NCBI GenBank assembly: GCA_949152475.1
Contig: OX424555.1
Span: forward strand, 95,885,515-95,949,514
DNA length: 64,000 bases
Reading direction: 5' to 3'
Origin: Terebella lapidaria
Lineage: Eukaryota > Annelida > Polychaeta > Terebellida > Terebellidae
Position numbers and translations under genes: made by a program. The stretch's first letter is position 1. Each line of letters starts with the position of its first letter. The notes below the pieces were generated by a model, which was not told where the DNA came from, searched no databases, and saw nothing but the letters and a program-made list of their open reading frames with translations. Below, piece by piece: positions 44,632-57,200 of the stretch.

Positions 44632-45169
44632 ACGTTTCGGCCCAGTGGTGACAAACAGACAATTGCCGGCCTCGATTGTGTCGGCCTCTGAAAATCCTGG
44701 TCACGATGGCCTATTGACATGTCGGCCTCTTATTATGTCGGCCATGAATAGCATATATATGTAAATAGTTGTAAATAATAATATTATCCTGGTCACGTTG
44801 TTATTCATGTAATTTAGTTAAGGTTAATCCAGACAATTCTTTTTCAGTTTATAGACTCTAAATTAGTTTCCGTTTCACTCTGAAGCGTCGAGGAGTTTTG
44901 TTCATACATTCCATTCATTATCATTCGTTGTAGTGCATGTATGTGTAAATGTATCATCGTAGCGACTATTGACGGACTGACTGATGACGTTTATTTTGAC
45001 GGTTAGAAATTTTTTATTGTATGCAGTGTTTTACCATTGTCGCGCGGCGTGTGTGTGTGAGTGTTGGGGTTTGACCTTGTAGGACTTTTTAGCTTTTATT
45101 GTTAGTTTTGGCGACGGTAGGGTCCGGGTAGGGTAATTCCGAGGGCGTAGAATTAATGAAGGGGTGTAA
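44632..45169 (+). other. Element R 3' untranslated region and polypurine tract
   Basis: Non-coding sequence between ORF3 and the 3' LTR, related to 20429-20935. It ends with the polypurine tract TGAAGGGGTGT (45157-45167) and two more bases before the LTR. Confidence 0.8.
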
Positions 45170-45915
45170 TGTAGTAATTTTAGCGACTGTAACCCCCGTC
45201 CCTCCCGCGCATACATATTTCACAACAAACATTCATTCTACATGACTTACATACAGGACAGGTACAGACTATACGATCACAAGCATAAACTCCATGTAGT
45301 CATGGTTACATACACAGGTCAATCCACATGCACTTGCGGCCCCATTCACTCGGTACATCGACCCAGTTAGTTTCGGCCTTGACCTTCACCAGCACCTACT
45401 TCTAAACATAGAACATGACACACCCACCGCTCACATCACGTGCACAGATATAAGCATAACAAGTCTCGTTCACGCGCCGGGGAAACCCACTTTCCCGGTG
45501 AGATCAGCACACATCAGCACATACATGACCAATCACAACACCGCATGCATTTGGCGGGAAAGTCTACACCACATGTTGCCGGCCCCACAGTTTTACTGAG
45601 AGTTGAGTAGAAACGGTCATAAAGTATAGACGTGTTGAAGTATTGTTAAGAAGTTTGGCCGTGCTCGTGTGGAATACTTGGAATAATTGTGGACTATTTA
45701 TACGGGAATTGTGATAAAGAAGGACCATAGATTTCGGCTATCCTATTGACGGGGAATCACCGGACGTAGGTGTATTTGCGGCCTTGATGTGACTGTCTGG
45801 ATCATTGGACATTGTCGCCCAAATAAATCATTGAACTGAACTGCCGGCCTTGTGATTTGCACAGCGATCGCAGACATTTCGGCCTAATATCGGCCATAGA
45901 ACGATATTCATCACA
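45170..45915 (+). repeat. Element R 3' LTR (746 bp)
   Basis: Complete LTR from TGTAGTAATT to TTCATCACA, followed by the TTAG target duplication. It carries an AATAAA signal at 45822-45827. It matches the two parts of the 5' LTR at all but about three positions and is the reference that shows the 5' LTR was split by element L. Confidence 0.95.
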
Positions 45916-45919
45916 TTAG

Positions 45920-47094
45920 TTGTATTAAAGCATCATATTCATCAGATATTCATCCGCCTTTGACTTATCGTTTATTTACATCACCAGGCTCTATGCGAAG
46001 TGATTACATAAAATATTCTGATCTGTAACACTGATGGCCACAAGTCACATTAAGTGTAGCATGTGGATCGCGGGAAACATACAATATCCATAATATTGGA
46101 CATATATCTACGACGGCAACGGACGAAAAAACAATGACAATAGCTGATCGGCCCAAATGGGCCGGTAAGTTAAAAAGGAATGTTAGTTCAGGTACTAACA
46201 ATGATTTTATTACTGTAGTTTACCATATAATGTTAATTCTCTCTGGTGTTATATATTCATCAACAATTTCATTTTTACAGTTATTGGTTTGAAATTTAGT
46301 TCGAATATATCTTCAACGTTATGAGATAAATTTATACCAAGATTACTTCCCACCAGGTAACTTGATGTAATAAAGCAGTGCGGTGATGGTCATTTTGAAA
46401 GGGCCTAGTGGGATTATATTTGTTTTGGATTTATTTATTTTCAAGCCATATATTTTTTCAAATGTATTGAGTATATTAAAGCTCACTTTGTCATTTGTTA
46501 GTCCCAACTGTATAAACTACCAAGACCCGATACCTTTGAGGAAAAAAGACATTCAATCAATCATTCATTGGTTCCCGAGGAATCTCTGTGGGAGCACAGC
46601 TAGTATTGTACATGGCCTGTTGTTGAAAGGTTAGATTACCGTAGTGGTTAGGCTGTGTTCGATTTGTCTTCGGCGTAAGGATGGTGACATATGCCTTGAA
46701 TGACATCCTCAAACCTGCATTGCATAGCAGATGATGAACAAACGCCTCGTATGAGCAATTTGTCATTCGATATGTCACACAAACGCATGTTCTCAGTGGG
46801 AAACATGTTGCAATAAAAACTAAGGATAGTGAAGGACTTCCATTTCTGGTTGGTAATGTTGGTTGCAGTATATAAATATCAATTTTCGCCCTAATAATTT
46901 ACGATATTAATGTGTCACTGGACTGGTTTTTGTATTGTTATTGCTGACGTGTTTAATCATTCATACATGATTTTTGTATTATGTGGATGACTTTCGCTTA
47001 CTTATCGTGCGAGCTGCCAGGCCTTGTAAGTATATGTGGGATAAATTTCAGTGTCATATCAGAACTAAGATGTGTAAATTGTAGTTCTATCCTG
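45920..47094. other. Intergenic sequence, no gene seen
   Basis: AT-rich sequence between the 3' LTR of element R and the first host gene. Only short overlapping frames (up to 83 codons) without recognisable domains. Confidence 0.55.
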
Positions 47095-47330
47095 GAATTG
47101 TATTGTGAGCATATAGGAAGTCATATGTCGGATCTTTTGGTGGCCTTGACCTTGACCTCACACAACTGATGAACGCCAAGTTCACACTGGACCTGACACA
47201 TGGGAATCAGCCTCTCCGGAAAAAAAAACGGTCAAGGGTAGATCTAACTCGGGGTTGGATTTAGAACCACATACGAAATCATATATGCTGGATCTTTCTG
47301 TAACCTTGAATTTTACCTCGGATGATTTGA
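47095..47330. repeat. Two diverged satellite units with nuclear-receptor-like half-sites
   Basis: Two related stretches ('AGTCATATGTCGGATCTTTT...' near 47119 and 'AATCATATATGCTGGATCTTT' near 47277) each run into CCTTGACCTTGACCT- or CCTTGAATTTTACCT-type sequence. They resemble the unit of the array at 61080-61985. Confidence 0.5.
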
Positions 47331-47407
47331 GTAGTAAATTTTAATATACGTCACTTTTGATCTGAGTCTGGTGAATGTTACGGAAGCGTATTACTATCAA
47401 GGGTGTA

Positions 47408-47472
47408 AAAAATATTATCTCGTATGTACGACTTATATCTCGTACGTACGACTTAATAACTCGTACGTTCTC
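47408..47472. repeat. Short palindromic tandem repeat
   Basis: About three units of ATCTCGTACGTACGACTTAT type. Each contains the self-complementary core TCGTACGTACGA or a variant of it. It is likely a small satellite or part of a non-autonomous DNA element. Confidence 0.65.
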
Positions 47473-47930
47473 CATGATTAGTCTCATAAATCCAAGTCGC
47501 TTAGATGATGAAGGGAGGACCCGCTATTACTACTATAAGCTAGGCACACATTTGGGCTAAATTAAAGCTGGGACGAGTTGTTACTCAAATCGTGTTGAAA
47601 GAGAAGTTTGGAGTTTGAAAAACTCATGAACCAACACAAATCTTTACGCCAAACATATATTACGCCAGTAATATTCGGTGAAAGCAAAACAGTTGTCGGT
47701 CTGAGTACGACGTTTAGAGACGAATACATATCTAAGATACATATATTGTACTGCATAATGTTTTTTTCGCAATAGTCCAGCTTTAATGGACCTATCCGTC
47801 ATGGGTGGTACATGTAGACTTACATATGGTATGTTCTTGGGCGAATGGTTCCGCTCGGCGTCATTTATTCAAAAGACTGGAATGTCGTATAGTCGGTGGT
47901 AGTAACATTGATTTCTCTGCAGAAGCCACG

Positions 47931-50900
47931 ATGTTTCACTGGGCGGATTACTTGGTCTTCTTTCTGATGCTGATTATCTCCTGCTTTATCGGCGTGTACC
48001 ATGGCTACCAGGACAGGCGCAAGAAGAGAAACACCATCGAGGACTTTCTGATGGCTGGCAGGTCCATGAGTTTGCTGCCAGTGTCTTTCTCTCTGTTTGT
48101 GAGCTACGTTTCAGCCATATCGTTTATTGGAGACCCCGTGGAAGCCTACTATAATGGAGCTAGTTACTGGATGCTGGGGCTTGGGTTTTGTTCGGGTCTA
48201 CCCATCGCTGCGCACTTCTTCGCAGCCAAATTCAGGGAAATGAACGTTTACAGTGCATACGAGGTAAAGATTCCAGAGAAAAGCACACAGAGAAAATTGT
48301 CATTCCACAGCTGACAACAAGTGTGGTATTTACATTGAATTACGATTCTTTGCAGTTTTTGGAGACGAGATACAACCGAGTCATCAGACTGTTCATATCA
48401 GTTTTACAGGGTGTCTACGGGGTGAGTGTATTCATCTATACTGAGTGTTGATAGGTGTGTACGGGGTGAGTGAGTTCAGCTATACAGGGTGTTGATGGGG
48501 TGGGGGGCCGGTTGTAAGGGGTGAGTGAGCTCTATTAGGTGTCTACGGTTAATGATCGCTCAATGAACTTTGACCGACTATTGACGGTGAATATTTTTGC
48601 AGGGTATTTATTGCGGAATCATCATATACAGTGCATCGATATGTGCTGCACAAGGTATGATAATCAATTCTAAATAGTGGGGAAAAGTAGTTGGATGTCA
48701 TTTTCACAATATATTAACAATAGCGAGAGAACTAATTCAATTCCTAAAACAAGACGACATTCGAGTAGACGCTAAAATTTGGATGCTATTGTAGATTTTT
48801 GTCCCAGTACAAATATCTGCGAAGGCTCGCATTAACACTATTGTGCAGTTTCAGGGATCAATGTGTCGATATCCGTGGTCCTCCTCGGCTGTGTCTGTAT
48901 GTTCTACACCACACTGGTAAGATACATCAACTGCTTTAACCCCCGTCCGAGTCGGAACGAGCCAAATTGTTCAATGTGTTTTTTTTTTTTTGCCTTTCGC
49001 AATTCATACAATTTTCAGCCGTAAGTGCATTCCAAATATTTAGAACCACTCTTCTAGCCATTGAACTGGGGGATTTTTGGTCACCAGACAGGGATGAAAC
49101 TGGTCCTCGGAACTTGGCCTCCAGACTTCTGACTTGTTCTCAGGCTGGGATGAAAAAGTTACTTTTTCTTCGCTTTTCCTCAGGGTGGTATGAAAGCGGT
49201 GTTGTGGACAGATACTGTGCAGACCGTCATCTTGTTTTTCGGTCTGGTGGCTGTAGCAGTACGTGGCACTTTAGTAGTTGGTGGACTGGGACGATTGTTG
49301 AGTATTGCCAAAGCAACTAATCGAACACAAGTCTCGTGAGTTTTTAAGATTTATTTGTGTTAATATGTCATTGTGTGTTTGAAAATGTCCTGGGGAATTT
49401 TCGCATCAGTATCAAAATTGTCATTTTACGGAATACTAAGAATGACTATTAGTTCCTGGTATGCCACCCCATCAATCTTACCTACATACATGTAAAATAA
49501 CCCTCTTCACTGCAGGTGGACACCCGACCCGTTCGTCAGATCTTCCATGTTGACTTATTTTTTTGGAGGCATCGGTATTATAATCACTCCATATATCTCC
49601 ACACAGCCTCTCATACAACGATATGGGACACTCAAGACGTCCCGAGACGCCAAACTGTGAGCATAGTATATAAATGAAAGACTATTCAAACTGTGAGTCA
49701 TAGCTTGATAGATAGCATAATAGATCAGTGAAAAATTAAACTGTGGGTCCATAGCATAATAGATTAGTAGAAGGCTATATTCATATACTACAGTGTCCAA
49801 CATGTATCACATGAAACGACATGTTTCAGGATGATCTTTATATTTCAGAGCCGTGTACCTGAGCATTCCTATGTACGCTGTCCTGACGTCGTTCTATGGA
49901 CTCTTGGGTCTGGTCATGGCGGCTTATTTCGAGGATTGTGATCCGTTGCTGGCTGGTAAACTGCAGAGGATGGATCAGGTCATTTTCTGACTATTCGGTC
50001 GTGAATATATAAAATCAGAAACCCATAAGAGAGATCTCTTATGGGTTTCTGATAAAATGTATTGATTTACATCACTCGATCCTTGTTTACAAACAATGAT
50101 CTCACAGCTTCTATCACGTTTTATTAACTTCAAACTGCTCGCAGATTGTACCGCTGGTTGTTATGGAACTGTTCGGTATGCCTGGATTTGTCGGAATGTT
50201 TCTGGCGGCTGTGTTCAATGCATCACTCAGGTTAATCACCTCGAACTCAGCTCGGAAATCGATCAATAAATCACTTTCTACTTTATATCAGTATTGTTCT
50301 GGTGTGAAATATCAAAGGACTTGTTGAGTGAGCTAACTTCGCTATTATCTTTTTGTGATCTTTACCATAACAGTACTTTGTCGACGTACTTGAACTCCCT
50401 GTCTCTGACTTTACTTGTGGACATCGTACAACCGACCTACCTGAAAGTCAAGAAGAGACCTATGTCAGACAGTCTGGCCCTGAAACTCTCCAAACTCTTC
50501 TGTCAGTACGCGGTGTTTAATATTAATGTTTCTACACGACGTACTCTATTAGCAGGCTACGATAATATCAAACATGTTTTGCTTTAGTTACATGGTCGTG
50601 ACATATTTCATCTCAAGTTTCATATGCTGCTATATGTAACTCATTGCTTTCTGTCTGCAGGTATACTGATAGGCCTTTCCTTTATAGGAGCTGCTCTGTC
50701 TGTCAATAGCATGAAGGACATGATGCTGTTCAAAATGACGCGCTCTGTGTTAGGTTTGCTGGAAGGTCCCACTGCTGCTTTCTTTATCCTCGGCTTATAC
50801 TGCTCGTTTGTGGATACAAAGGTCAGTGCACTTCAACATAACATTTGATTTGCCTACTGGCCACATTTATGGCAACCTGTACGAAAATCACTCATCCCCA

Positions 50901-51857
50901 ATATCAAGTGTTAGTGACCTCCTTGGCGTCATTTGTGGTCATAACAATTGCGTGCTTGCAACATTTGCAGGGTGTATTGGTCGGGGCGTTCGTGACAACA
51001 GGACTGATGACGTGGTTGTGTCTTGGGTCCCTGTTGAGCAGTGAGACTGGCTCTGTTGGCCTAGTGGCTGTCAACGCCGACAACTGCTCCCAGTTCAACC
51101 TGACTGTACACACGCACAACACAAGTATTTTGAATAACCAGTCCTCTCATGATCTAGGGATCCATTCAGCAAGGTATATACTGTGTCTATAGTAGGTGTT
51201 TTGGACAATTCGTATCCGAAGTATCTTCGTCGGGTTTATTTTCTGTTTCAAAACCCGCCAATTTTAGTTCTTCAAATGGTTTCACCATGGCCGTATCCTA
51301 GTGGCAACGTGCTGTTATCTACGATTTGTTCATATACCTTTCACACTGTACTAGTATACCAAAATGCTGAGGTGTATAGTGCAGTGTAAATTCAGGAATA
51401 TACACCCCGATAACACCCCCCCCCCCCCCAAAAAAAAATATCTGAGACTCAAACAACAGAATCAACATGTACCCTCAAATGACTTCTTCCTTGATTCCAT
51501 CTCGTTTCAGTTTGAAGACACTTTTATTTCCCTTTTGTTTCAGTGGGTTTTCTGTGAACACGCTGTACAACTTGTCTCCTGTTATGTACACGACTACAGG
51601 ACTGGTTCTCACCAGCGTGATTGCTGTGACATTCTCCCTCTTGAACAGTACGTAAGCTTGCTACGCCCACGCATATAGCATTACCCGGAACACTGTTCAT
51701 GTAGATCAAACAATGGTGGCTTTTGGCGACATTGCATTGTTATTTCACAGGGTGTATTACGAAAGGACGAGGTCATTCTTACGAGATTGCTGCGGAGAAG
51801 GAAACTGAAATGGTGGGTGAGGTGGCGTCAGTGGTCATGATGAGACTTGTCATGTAA
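47931..51857 (+). CDS. SLC5-family sodium:solute symporter, monocarboxylate-transporter type (gene A)
   Basis: Spliced host gene with 13 coding exons, all with GT-AG junctions: 47931-48263, 48356-48421, 48603-48654, 48855-48916, 49184-49335, 49516-49656, 49849-49978, 50145-50230, 50374-50501, 50661-50821, 50971-51173, 51544-51647, 51751-51857. They total 1725 bp (574 residues), close to the roughly 610 of human SLC5A8. SLC5 hallmarks: an N-terminal membrane segment then FLMAGRSMSLLPVSFSLFVS, the FLETRYNR segment, GGMKAVLWTD, and STLSTYLNSLSLTLLVDIVQP, which in this family contributes to the sodium site. Exon 11 has a loop with sequons NCS, NLT, NTS and NQS. It would couple sodium entry to uptake of small organic anions at the plasma membrane; the substrate is inferred. 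A splice acceptor just before the ATG (TCTCTGCAG) suggests a 5' non-coding exon. An alternative last junction after 51812 would give a slightly different short tail. Confidence 0.88.
50014..50053. repeat. 19-bp perfect inverted repeat in intron 7 of gene A
   Basis: ATCAGAAACCCATAAGAGA and its exact reverse complement are separated by only two bases. It would form a strong hairpin in the intron transcript or a cruciform in DNA. Confidence 0.85.
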
Positions 51858-52420
51858 TTTTATTCCATCAAAGATCCATGCTAGGCTCTAGCTGAACAAA
51901 AACACTTGATAAGAAATGCAGTGAACGAGGAATCGATATGCATGAGTTCATATTCATAATGAATCATGAAGCTGAGTTCATTCTAACATTTCTGGTTTAT
52001 TTGTTCTCAGGAGAAAATGTGACCACCCTACAGAATGGCCTCCACTACGGCACTGTACGGTGTCATCTTGACTTCACTCATTCTGATCTTAAATTTCTCT
52101 GCTTGGAAATAGTTTGGGCCAGACGTGCTACGTTAGAATCACAGATAGGGCAGCGCCTGCATTTTATGCCTTGTGACCTGTCTGAATATACGCACTTTAG
52201 ACCGTGAAATTGAAAATGACACATGCAATACATATCTCGTTTTTTTTGTTCCCATTATTGTACCTATTCAAACTGTTAACTTTGTGCTGATTTTCATCAG
52301 CATCGCCGAAATAACTGTAGATTTCTCACAATATCTTGTGTTTCATAATATATATTTCCTTCTTATGTGTGTGTAATATGTATAGTTGTTGTTGCATGAT
52401 GAATGTTAAAATATTTTTCG

Positions 52421-52426
52421 ATTAAA
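52421..52426 (+). terminator. Possible polyadenylation signal of gene A
   Basis: ATTAAA, the common variant signal, lies about 560 bp after the stop of gene A. No canonical AATAAA was noticed nearer. Weak evidence. Confidence 0.25.
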
Positions 52427-52539
52427 TTACATGGACTTACAAGCCAGACAGAACATCAGCACATGATGAACTTTGGTTATTCTGATGACACACAAATACG
52501 TAACTATTGTTTCATTGTTTCCATTCATGTAATTATCAA

Positions 52540-52795
52540 CGCAATGCCCCCAATACAATCAAACTTTGATTATTATCCCAATAACATACCTCAAATACAA
52601 CATTTTTGGAATAGAAATGAACCCCGACCGACTAAATTAATAATCCGAGGAAAGACTAGCGTCACCAGGAGCAGACAATGTGTGAAATGTAGTTGTTTCT
52701 ACTTTACACCTGATGGACCTAGTATAGAATTCCCTACAGTCTATCCAAAAAGTAGAAACGCACCCAATCACAAGCCAAAAGCTTCATTTTCATAT
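52540..52795 (+). repeat. Diverged family A interspersed repeat
   Basis: Shares AATACAACATTTT.G.AATAGAA, CCCCGACCGA or CCCGACC, 'GACTAGCGTCACCAGGAGCAGAC' type and TGAAATGTAGTTGTTTCTAC blocks with 3924-4196 and 59803-60100. It is non-coding and lies in the region between the two transporter genes. Confidence 0.55.
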
Positions 52796-52926
52796 TGATT
52801 TGAATTCATATTGAGTTGTTTACCCTGAAAATACCTATGAAATGGTGTCACCATTTCTACTCCGTAATTTGAGATAATACTCGCTCAGCTTCTAACTTGT
52901 CTAGGATTCCTGAACAGAGCTAACTA

Positions 52927-54127
52927 CAGGCCCGGATCTAGAGCATAAGCGTGACAGATGCACAATAACTATACAAACCCCAATGGGTCTGGGGTTCGGG
53001 GGCGCCGTAAGCCCCCGAGAAAATTTTAGCACTTGTGTGTTCATACAAGCATTCTGAGGCATGATTTGATCATGTTGATGAAGGCATTCGAAAGCAATTT
53101 TATCCATATATACTCCAAAAATACTATATTTTTAAATTGAAATAAGGTTTCATACATTCCCATTTGAATTCGCGACACAAATATTGAATTTCTGGGTTAA
53201 ACTGAAATCTAACTTGAGACAAGGGCATGTAGAAACATTTGGAAACTATTGGAGGAGAACACTTTTATTGCCGCATAATAATGAAGAATTGTTGTCATTG
53301 AATATATTATTGCAATCTAAAAAGAATTGCATTCGTCATATTCTAGTAATATGCATTTGTGAAATAATTTTTCATTGAATGACATTTATGGGTAATAATA
53401 TATTTCTGTACAACAAATTATATATTTATGTCTTAATAAAGATATCAATGACATTAGTACATTTACGTTCTAGAACATACCAAAATGTGATCAACATTGA
53501 ACTTGCATGCGCATCTACATTGCATGAAACAATGTACGTAGATCAGTAAAACTACAGCTTTGGACACTGGCAATCAAGTAGGCCTACTACTCCGTATATA
53601 CAGCCACTAGGCCCCCTATTCGTAAACATTGCACATCCATCCAGATCGATGCTATATAGGCCTATGTATCACACAAAAACATAAAGTAATTGGTTTGTGC
53701 AAAACAATTTATACAGGCAACATATGGTCTCTGATGAAAGGAATAACAATGACACTAGCAACTGCCCACTGTATGGACTCTACGAAGAAAGTTGCATTAT
53801 TTGATGGGATGGGATGTTCAGTCACACTGATCAATGCTCTACTAATACATCCCTATATGGGGGAGGGGGAGTGAAGTGGGTAGGGTCCACTGTGGTGGGT
53901 CGAAAAGCGTAAATGTTGGCAGAAAAACAAGGTTGAAGGGAGAGGGGGATGGAGGACAAATCACTAGGGAGTCACTATTTTGCCCTGTATCTGAAGGCAT
54001 GTGTAAACTAGGAGGATCAGAGAAAACTGACAGCAGGGTCCGATATTTCTCACCGATGCCTACTGTTGCACTAGAAGATCTGACCGATGCACGTGCATCG
54101 GTGTGCACCGGTCTAGATCCGGGCCTG
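52927..54127. mobile_element. Non-autonomous hAT-like DNA transposon (1.2 kb)
   Basis: The ends CAGGCCCGGATCTAGA (52927-52942) and its exact reverse complement (54112-54127) form 16-bp terminal inverted repeats, flanked by the direct repeat AACTA (52922-52926 and 54128-54132). CAG-type ends fit the hAT superfamily; a 5-bp duplication is known for some hAT groups, while 8 bp is more usual. The interior has no transposase, only short frames, a G-rich hairpin near 52990-53025 and AT-rich DNA, so it must have moved with enzymes from elsewhere. It sits between the 3' ends of the two transporter genes. Confidence 0.75.
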
Positions 54128-54257
54128 AACTACTACTAACTGCTGAAACTGCATCAGGCATATGAATGACAATAATCATGATAATTATGGAAACTCTTTG
54201 ATTTATGATCAAGATGATAATCAAGCCTCATGAAAAGGCTCGCGAAAACTGATAAGA

Positions 54258-57200
54258 TTAGAGATCAGGCTTCGGCAGCATATTGTCCATCTCTGGTGTA
54301 TTCAGCTCGATCTGCTGCTTCGTAGTTCTTCTTGATTTGGTCCAAAATCCTGACAGAACAGTAAATTTATGAGAGTTCATGCATTATATCATTTAAATCG
54401 GAAATGCAGTGGTGTGATAAATATTATTCCACTGCATAGAAAAATGAAGGGGAAAATGTATAGTGGTTCCAGTCATTATCCATGAATAGCTGTTAATTGC
54501 TCACCAGCAATAAGATCTGCAAGCACAACAGTGACGCACGTGATTGTGAAGCCCAGAGGGTTGTAGAGTAGTGGTGATATACTGTACGAATCCATTGCCG
54601 TGGATCCGGACGTGCTGGAACACAAAGTGTCTCGCAATTGGTTCGTCATATGTCAAAACAATTCATCTTACACATGGTTTGTTGGATTGAGGAGGAACAA
54701 TAAAAAATTCGTGAAAATGTTGTTGACTTGTGAATTGTCATGAACATGATCTTGTGCTGGGTAAATTAACAATGGGGTGTCACGCGGTGCAGAAAAATAT
54801 TTTCATGGTAATTTCTGTGTAAACACATATGTATTTCAATCATTTGATTCTGATGTACATCGCTTTGGTTACTCTGATCATTACATGTATATCGCATTTA
54901 TATTATGTGAGGTACATGAGGGCATTTAGATGATGATGAGAGTGATACGTACCTGTCGCCACCTGACCACGTTGTATTCCAGCTCGGTCGTGCTTCAGTC
55001 ACTTCAGACACATTACCGACTGGAGAGGTACAATTGGAGATATCGACTTGAGATGGTGGCTTCTCGCTCAACACGGCTCCCAGAAACAACCACAAGGTTA
55101 TTGAGAGTGCCAACAAGCAGCCGAAGATAACACTCTAAACAAACCAAGAATATGGTTCATGCATGATACAATGAGTCTCAGAGCATAACTCTCTTCAAGA
55201 TGAATACTTGTTTTAATTAATCCACATTGCCTGTGAATGAGTATCTGATAATTATTTTAGTGGTGAATCATTTGGTGAAAATACCAAAGAATGCAATAAC
55301 TGACTGATTGATTATTTGGTTATGACTTAGATGGCAGAAAAGAAAATATTCCTGCCTGGTAATTTAGTATTAGATGATAGTTTAGCGTTGGATCGTTTCA
55401 AAGAGTATTCCGAGCCTTCAGTATTAGCTGTTCACTCTGAGCTTTCGATGAGGCTAACCAAGAAGAAGGTACATTATACCTACAGTGGACTTTATTTTGC
55501 TTTAGTGTTCTTTAGTTTTCTTGAGCTTTTGACGAGACAACCCAACCAAAGAATCTATGTTGAATCTTCAGTATTAGCTTGCTACTCTTCGTGCTTTTGA
55601 CAGAGGCAAAAGGTGAAGGTTTATCGAGCATCAGAACTGGTTTGTCACTTTGGCTTTTGAACTATCGATGAAGAGACCAAGGAATGACGCTACAAAGTGG
55701 TTTCTTCTGATCGCTACCGAGCTTTCCACTCAAGAAGGGGGTTTATTCAACCTTCAGTATTGGCTGCTCACTTTAGTGTTTGAACTTTTGATGAAGAGAC
55801 CCAAGAAGAAGGTCGCTCCCAGAGGTCCCTCGAAGATAGCGAGCACTGACCGCGTCATCGTGAACAGAGTAACGTCCTGGAAGGTGGTGTACAGCAGGGC
55901 AACACCGACGAATAGCACTCCTAGTAGTACACCTAAAAACGGTGAGCCCATACAATACCTATTATTAGAATACCCAATAGCATAGCATCCTTGTCATATC
56001 ACAATCTTCAATGGTGAACAACCAAAATGGACGTACAAAAGACTTTGCAGAGTTTGAGTGCAAGTCCATTGGTCATGTTCTGGTGACTGTACTTCACGTA
56101 AGCCGGCTCCACTATGTCCTTGAGCAGTGTCAATGACAGGGAATTCAGGTAGGATGAGAGAGTGCTGCATGAAAATAAGCGTATATGGATGACAATATGT
56201 TATCAATAATTTTATATTCCAATATTTATATTTGGGCATACTTTGACTATTTCTCACCTCAAAGATGCACAGAAAAAAGAAGCCATGAACAGGCCAGGTA
56301 AGCCGGGTATAAAAGCAAGCATGTCCATGGCAATCAGTGGCAAGATCTGAAAAAAAAAACATTTAGATCATGGCTTTTGATATGACTGTTTGGTCTTGCT
56401 GTTCTTTTCCAAAATTGTTTCATTTTGAATTTTGTTTTACAAAACACGCCATCAACGTCCTGTATTGGTGTTAATTGCTTACGGCATACTTTTGTAATAT
56501 ACTTTGAGGAGTTCGCAGTTACCAACAGACTGGTCTTTCTCAAAGATTACCTACATACGGCTTTAAGTGGGACAGACAGTCTCATCCACCATGTCTCACT
56601 TCGTGATATACCTTGCAAAAAAGCATATCAGCAGGGGCATCATGGTATCTGCGGTATCTGACCTGGTCACTTTTCTCTACGAGGCCTGTTGCCAGCGGAT
56701 CACATCCGTGGAAATAAGTCATCAACAACAGTCCCATGAGGGCGGAGAGTGAGACGAACAGTAGAAACAATGGGATGTTCAGGTATACAGATCTGTCGAG
56801 TATCAAAATATTCAGGTACTCAGAAGTACAAGGCTTCTCACCTTATATCTTCATATATTTGCAAGTGGGGAATCACAAAGGAAGTTACAGTATACAAGCT
56901 TTAGCTTTGTGATCAGAATCTCAGCTGAGACCCTCGTTCAAGCTTCGTTTAGTAGATCTATATAAAATCGAGAAACAAAATTAACTGGGAAAGCGAAAAA
57001 TCGAAATTAAAAACATCGAAACTACCCACAGCTGAGCTTGTCGAGCAGTTTTCACAGTGCCGTATCTGTGGACATAAGGCTGGCTACACGAGAAAACAAT
57101 CCCTGTGTCCATGAAGGCACACAGGATATAGTTCCAAACAGTGGAGCGGATGAACGGATTCGGTACCCAGCTGGAAAAGTCAATTGCGGTAATCATGGTG

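Larger units (their letters stand above)
19221..45915 (+). mobile_element. Element R: Ty3/gypsy LTR retrotransposon, interrupted by element L
   Basis: The outer element of the nested pair. It is bounded by LTRs of 746 bp with TG...CA ends and flanked by the target-site duplication TTAG (19217-19220 and 45916-45919). Order on the plus strand: 5' LTR (split in two by element L), primer binding site, gag, pol, an untranslated gap, a third gene, polypurine tract, 3' LTR. The summed 5' LTR pieces (454 + 292 bp) equal the 746 bp of the 3' LTR and differ from it at about three positions, so the copy is young. Gag and pol look whole; the third gene looks broken about once. Family assignment rests on the order protease-RT-RNase H-integrase and the gypsy-type RT and DDX35E integrase motifs. 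Confidence 0.93.

Noticed and set aside
48967-49320. 117-codon frame overlapping gene A exon 5
   Set aside because: It reads exon 5 in a different phase from the transporter; a shadow.
51938-52207. 89-codon frame downstream of gene A, preceded by a splice-acceptor-like sequence
   Set aside because: If spliced to gene A after 51812 it stops after three codons in the right phase; the long frame is in another phase, so it is at most an alternative 3' exon.
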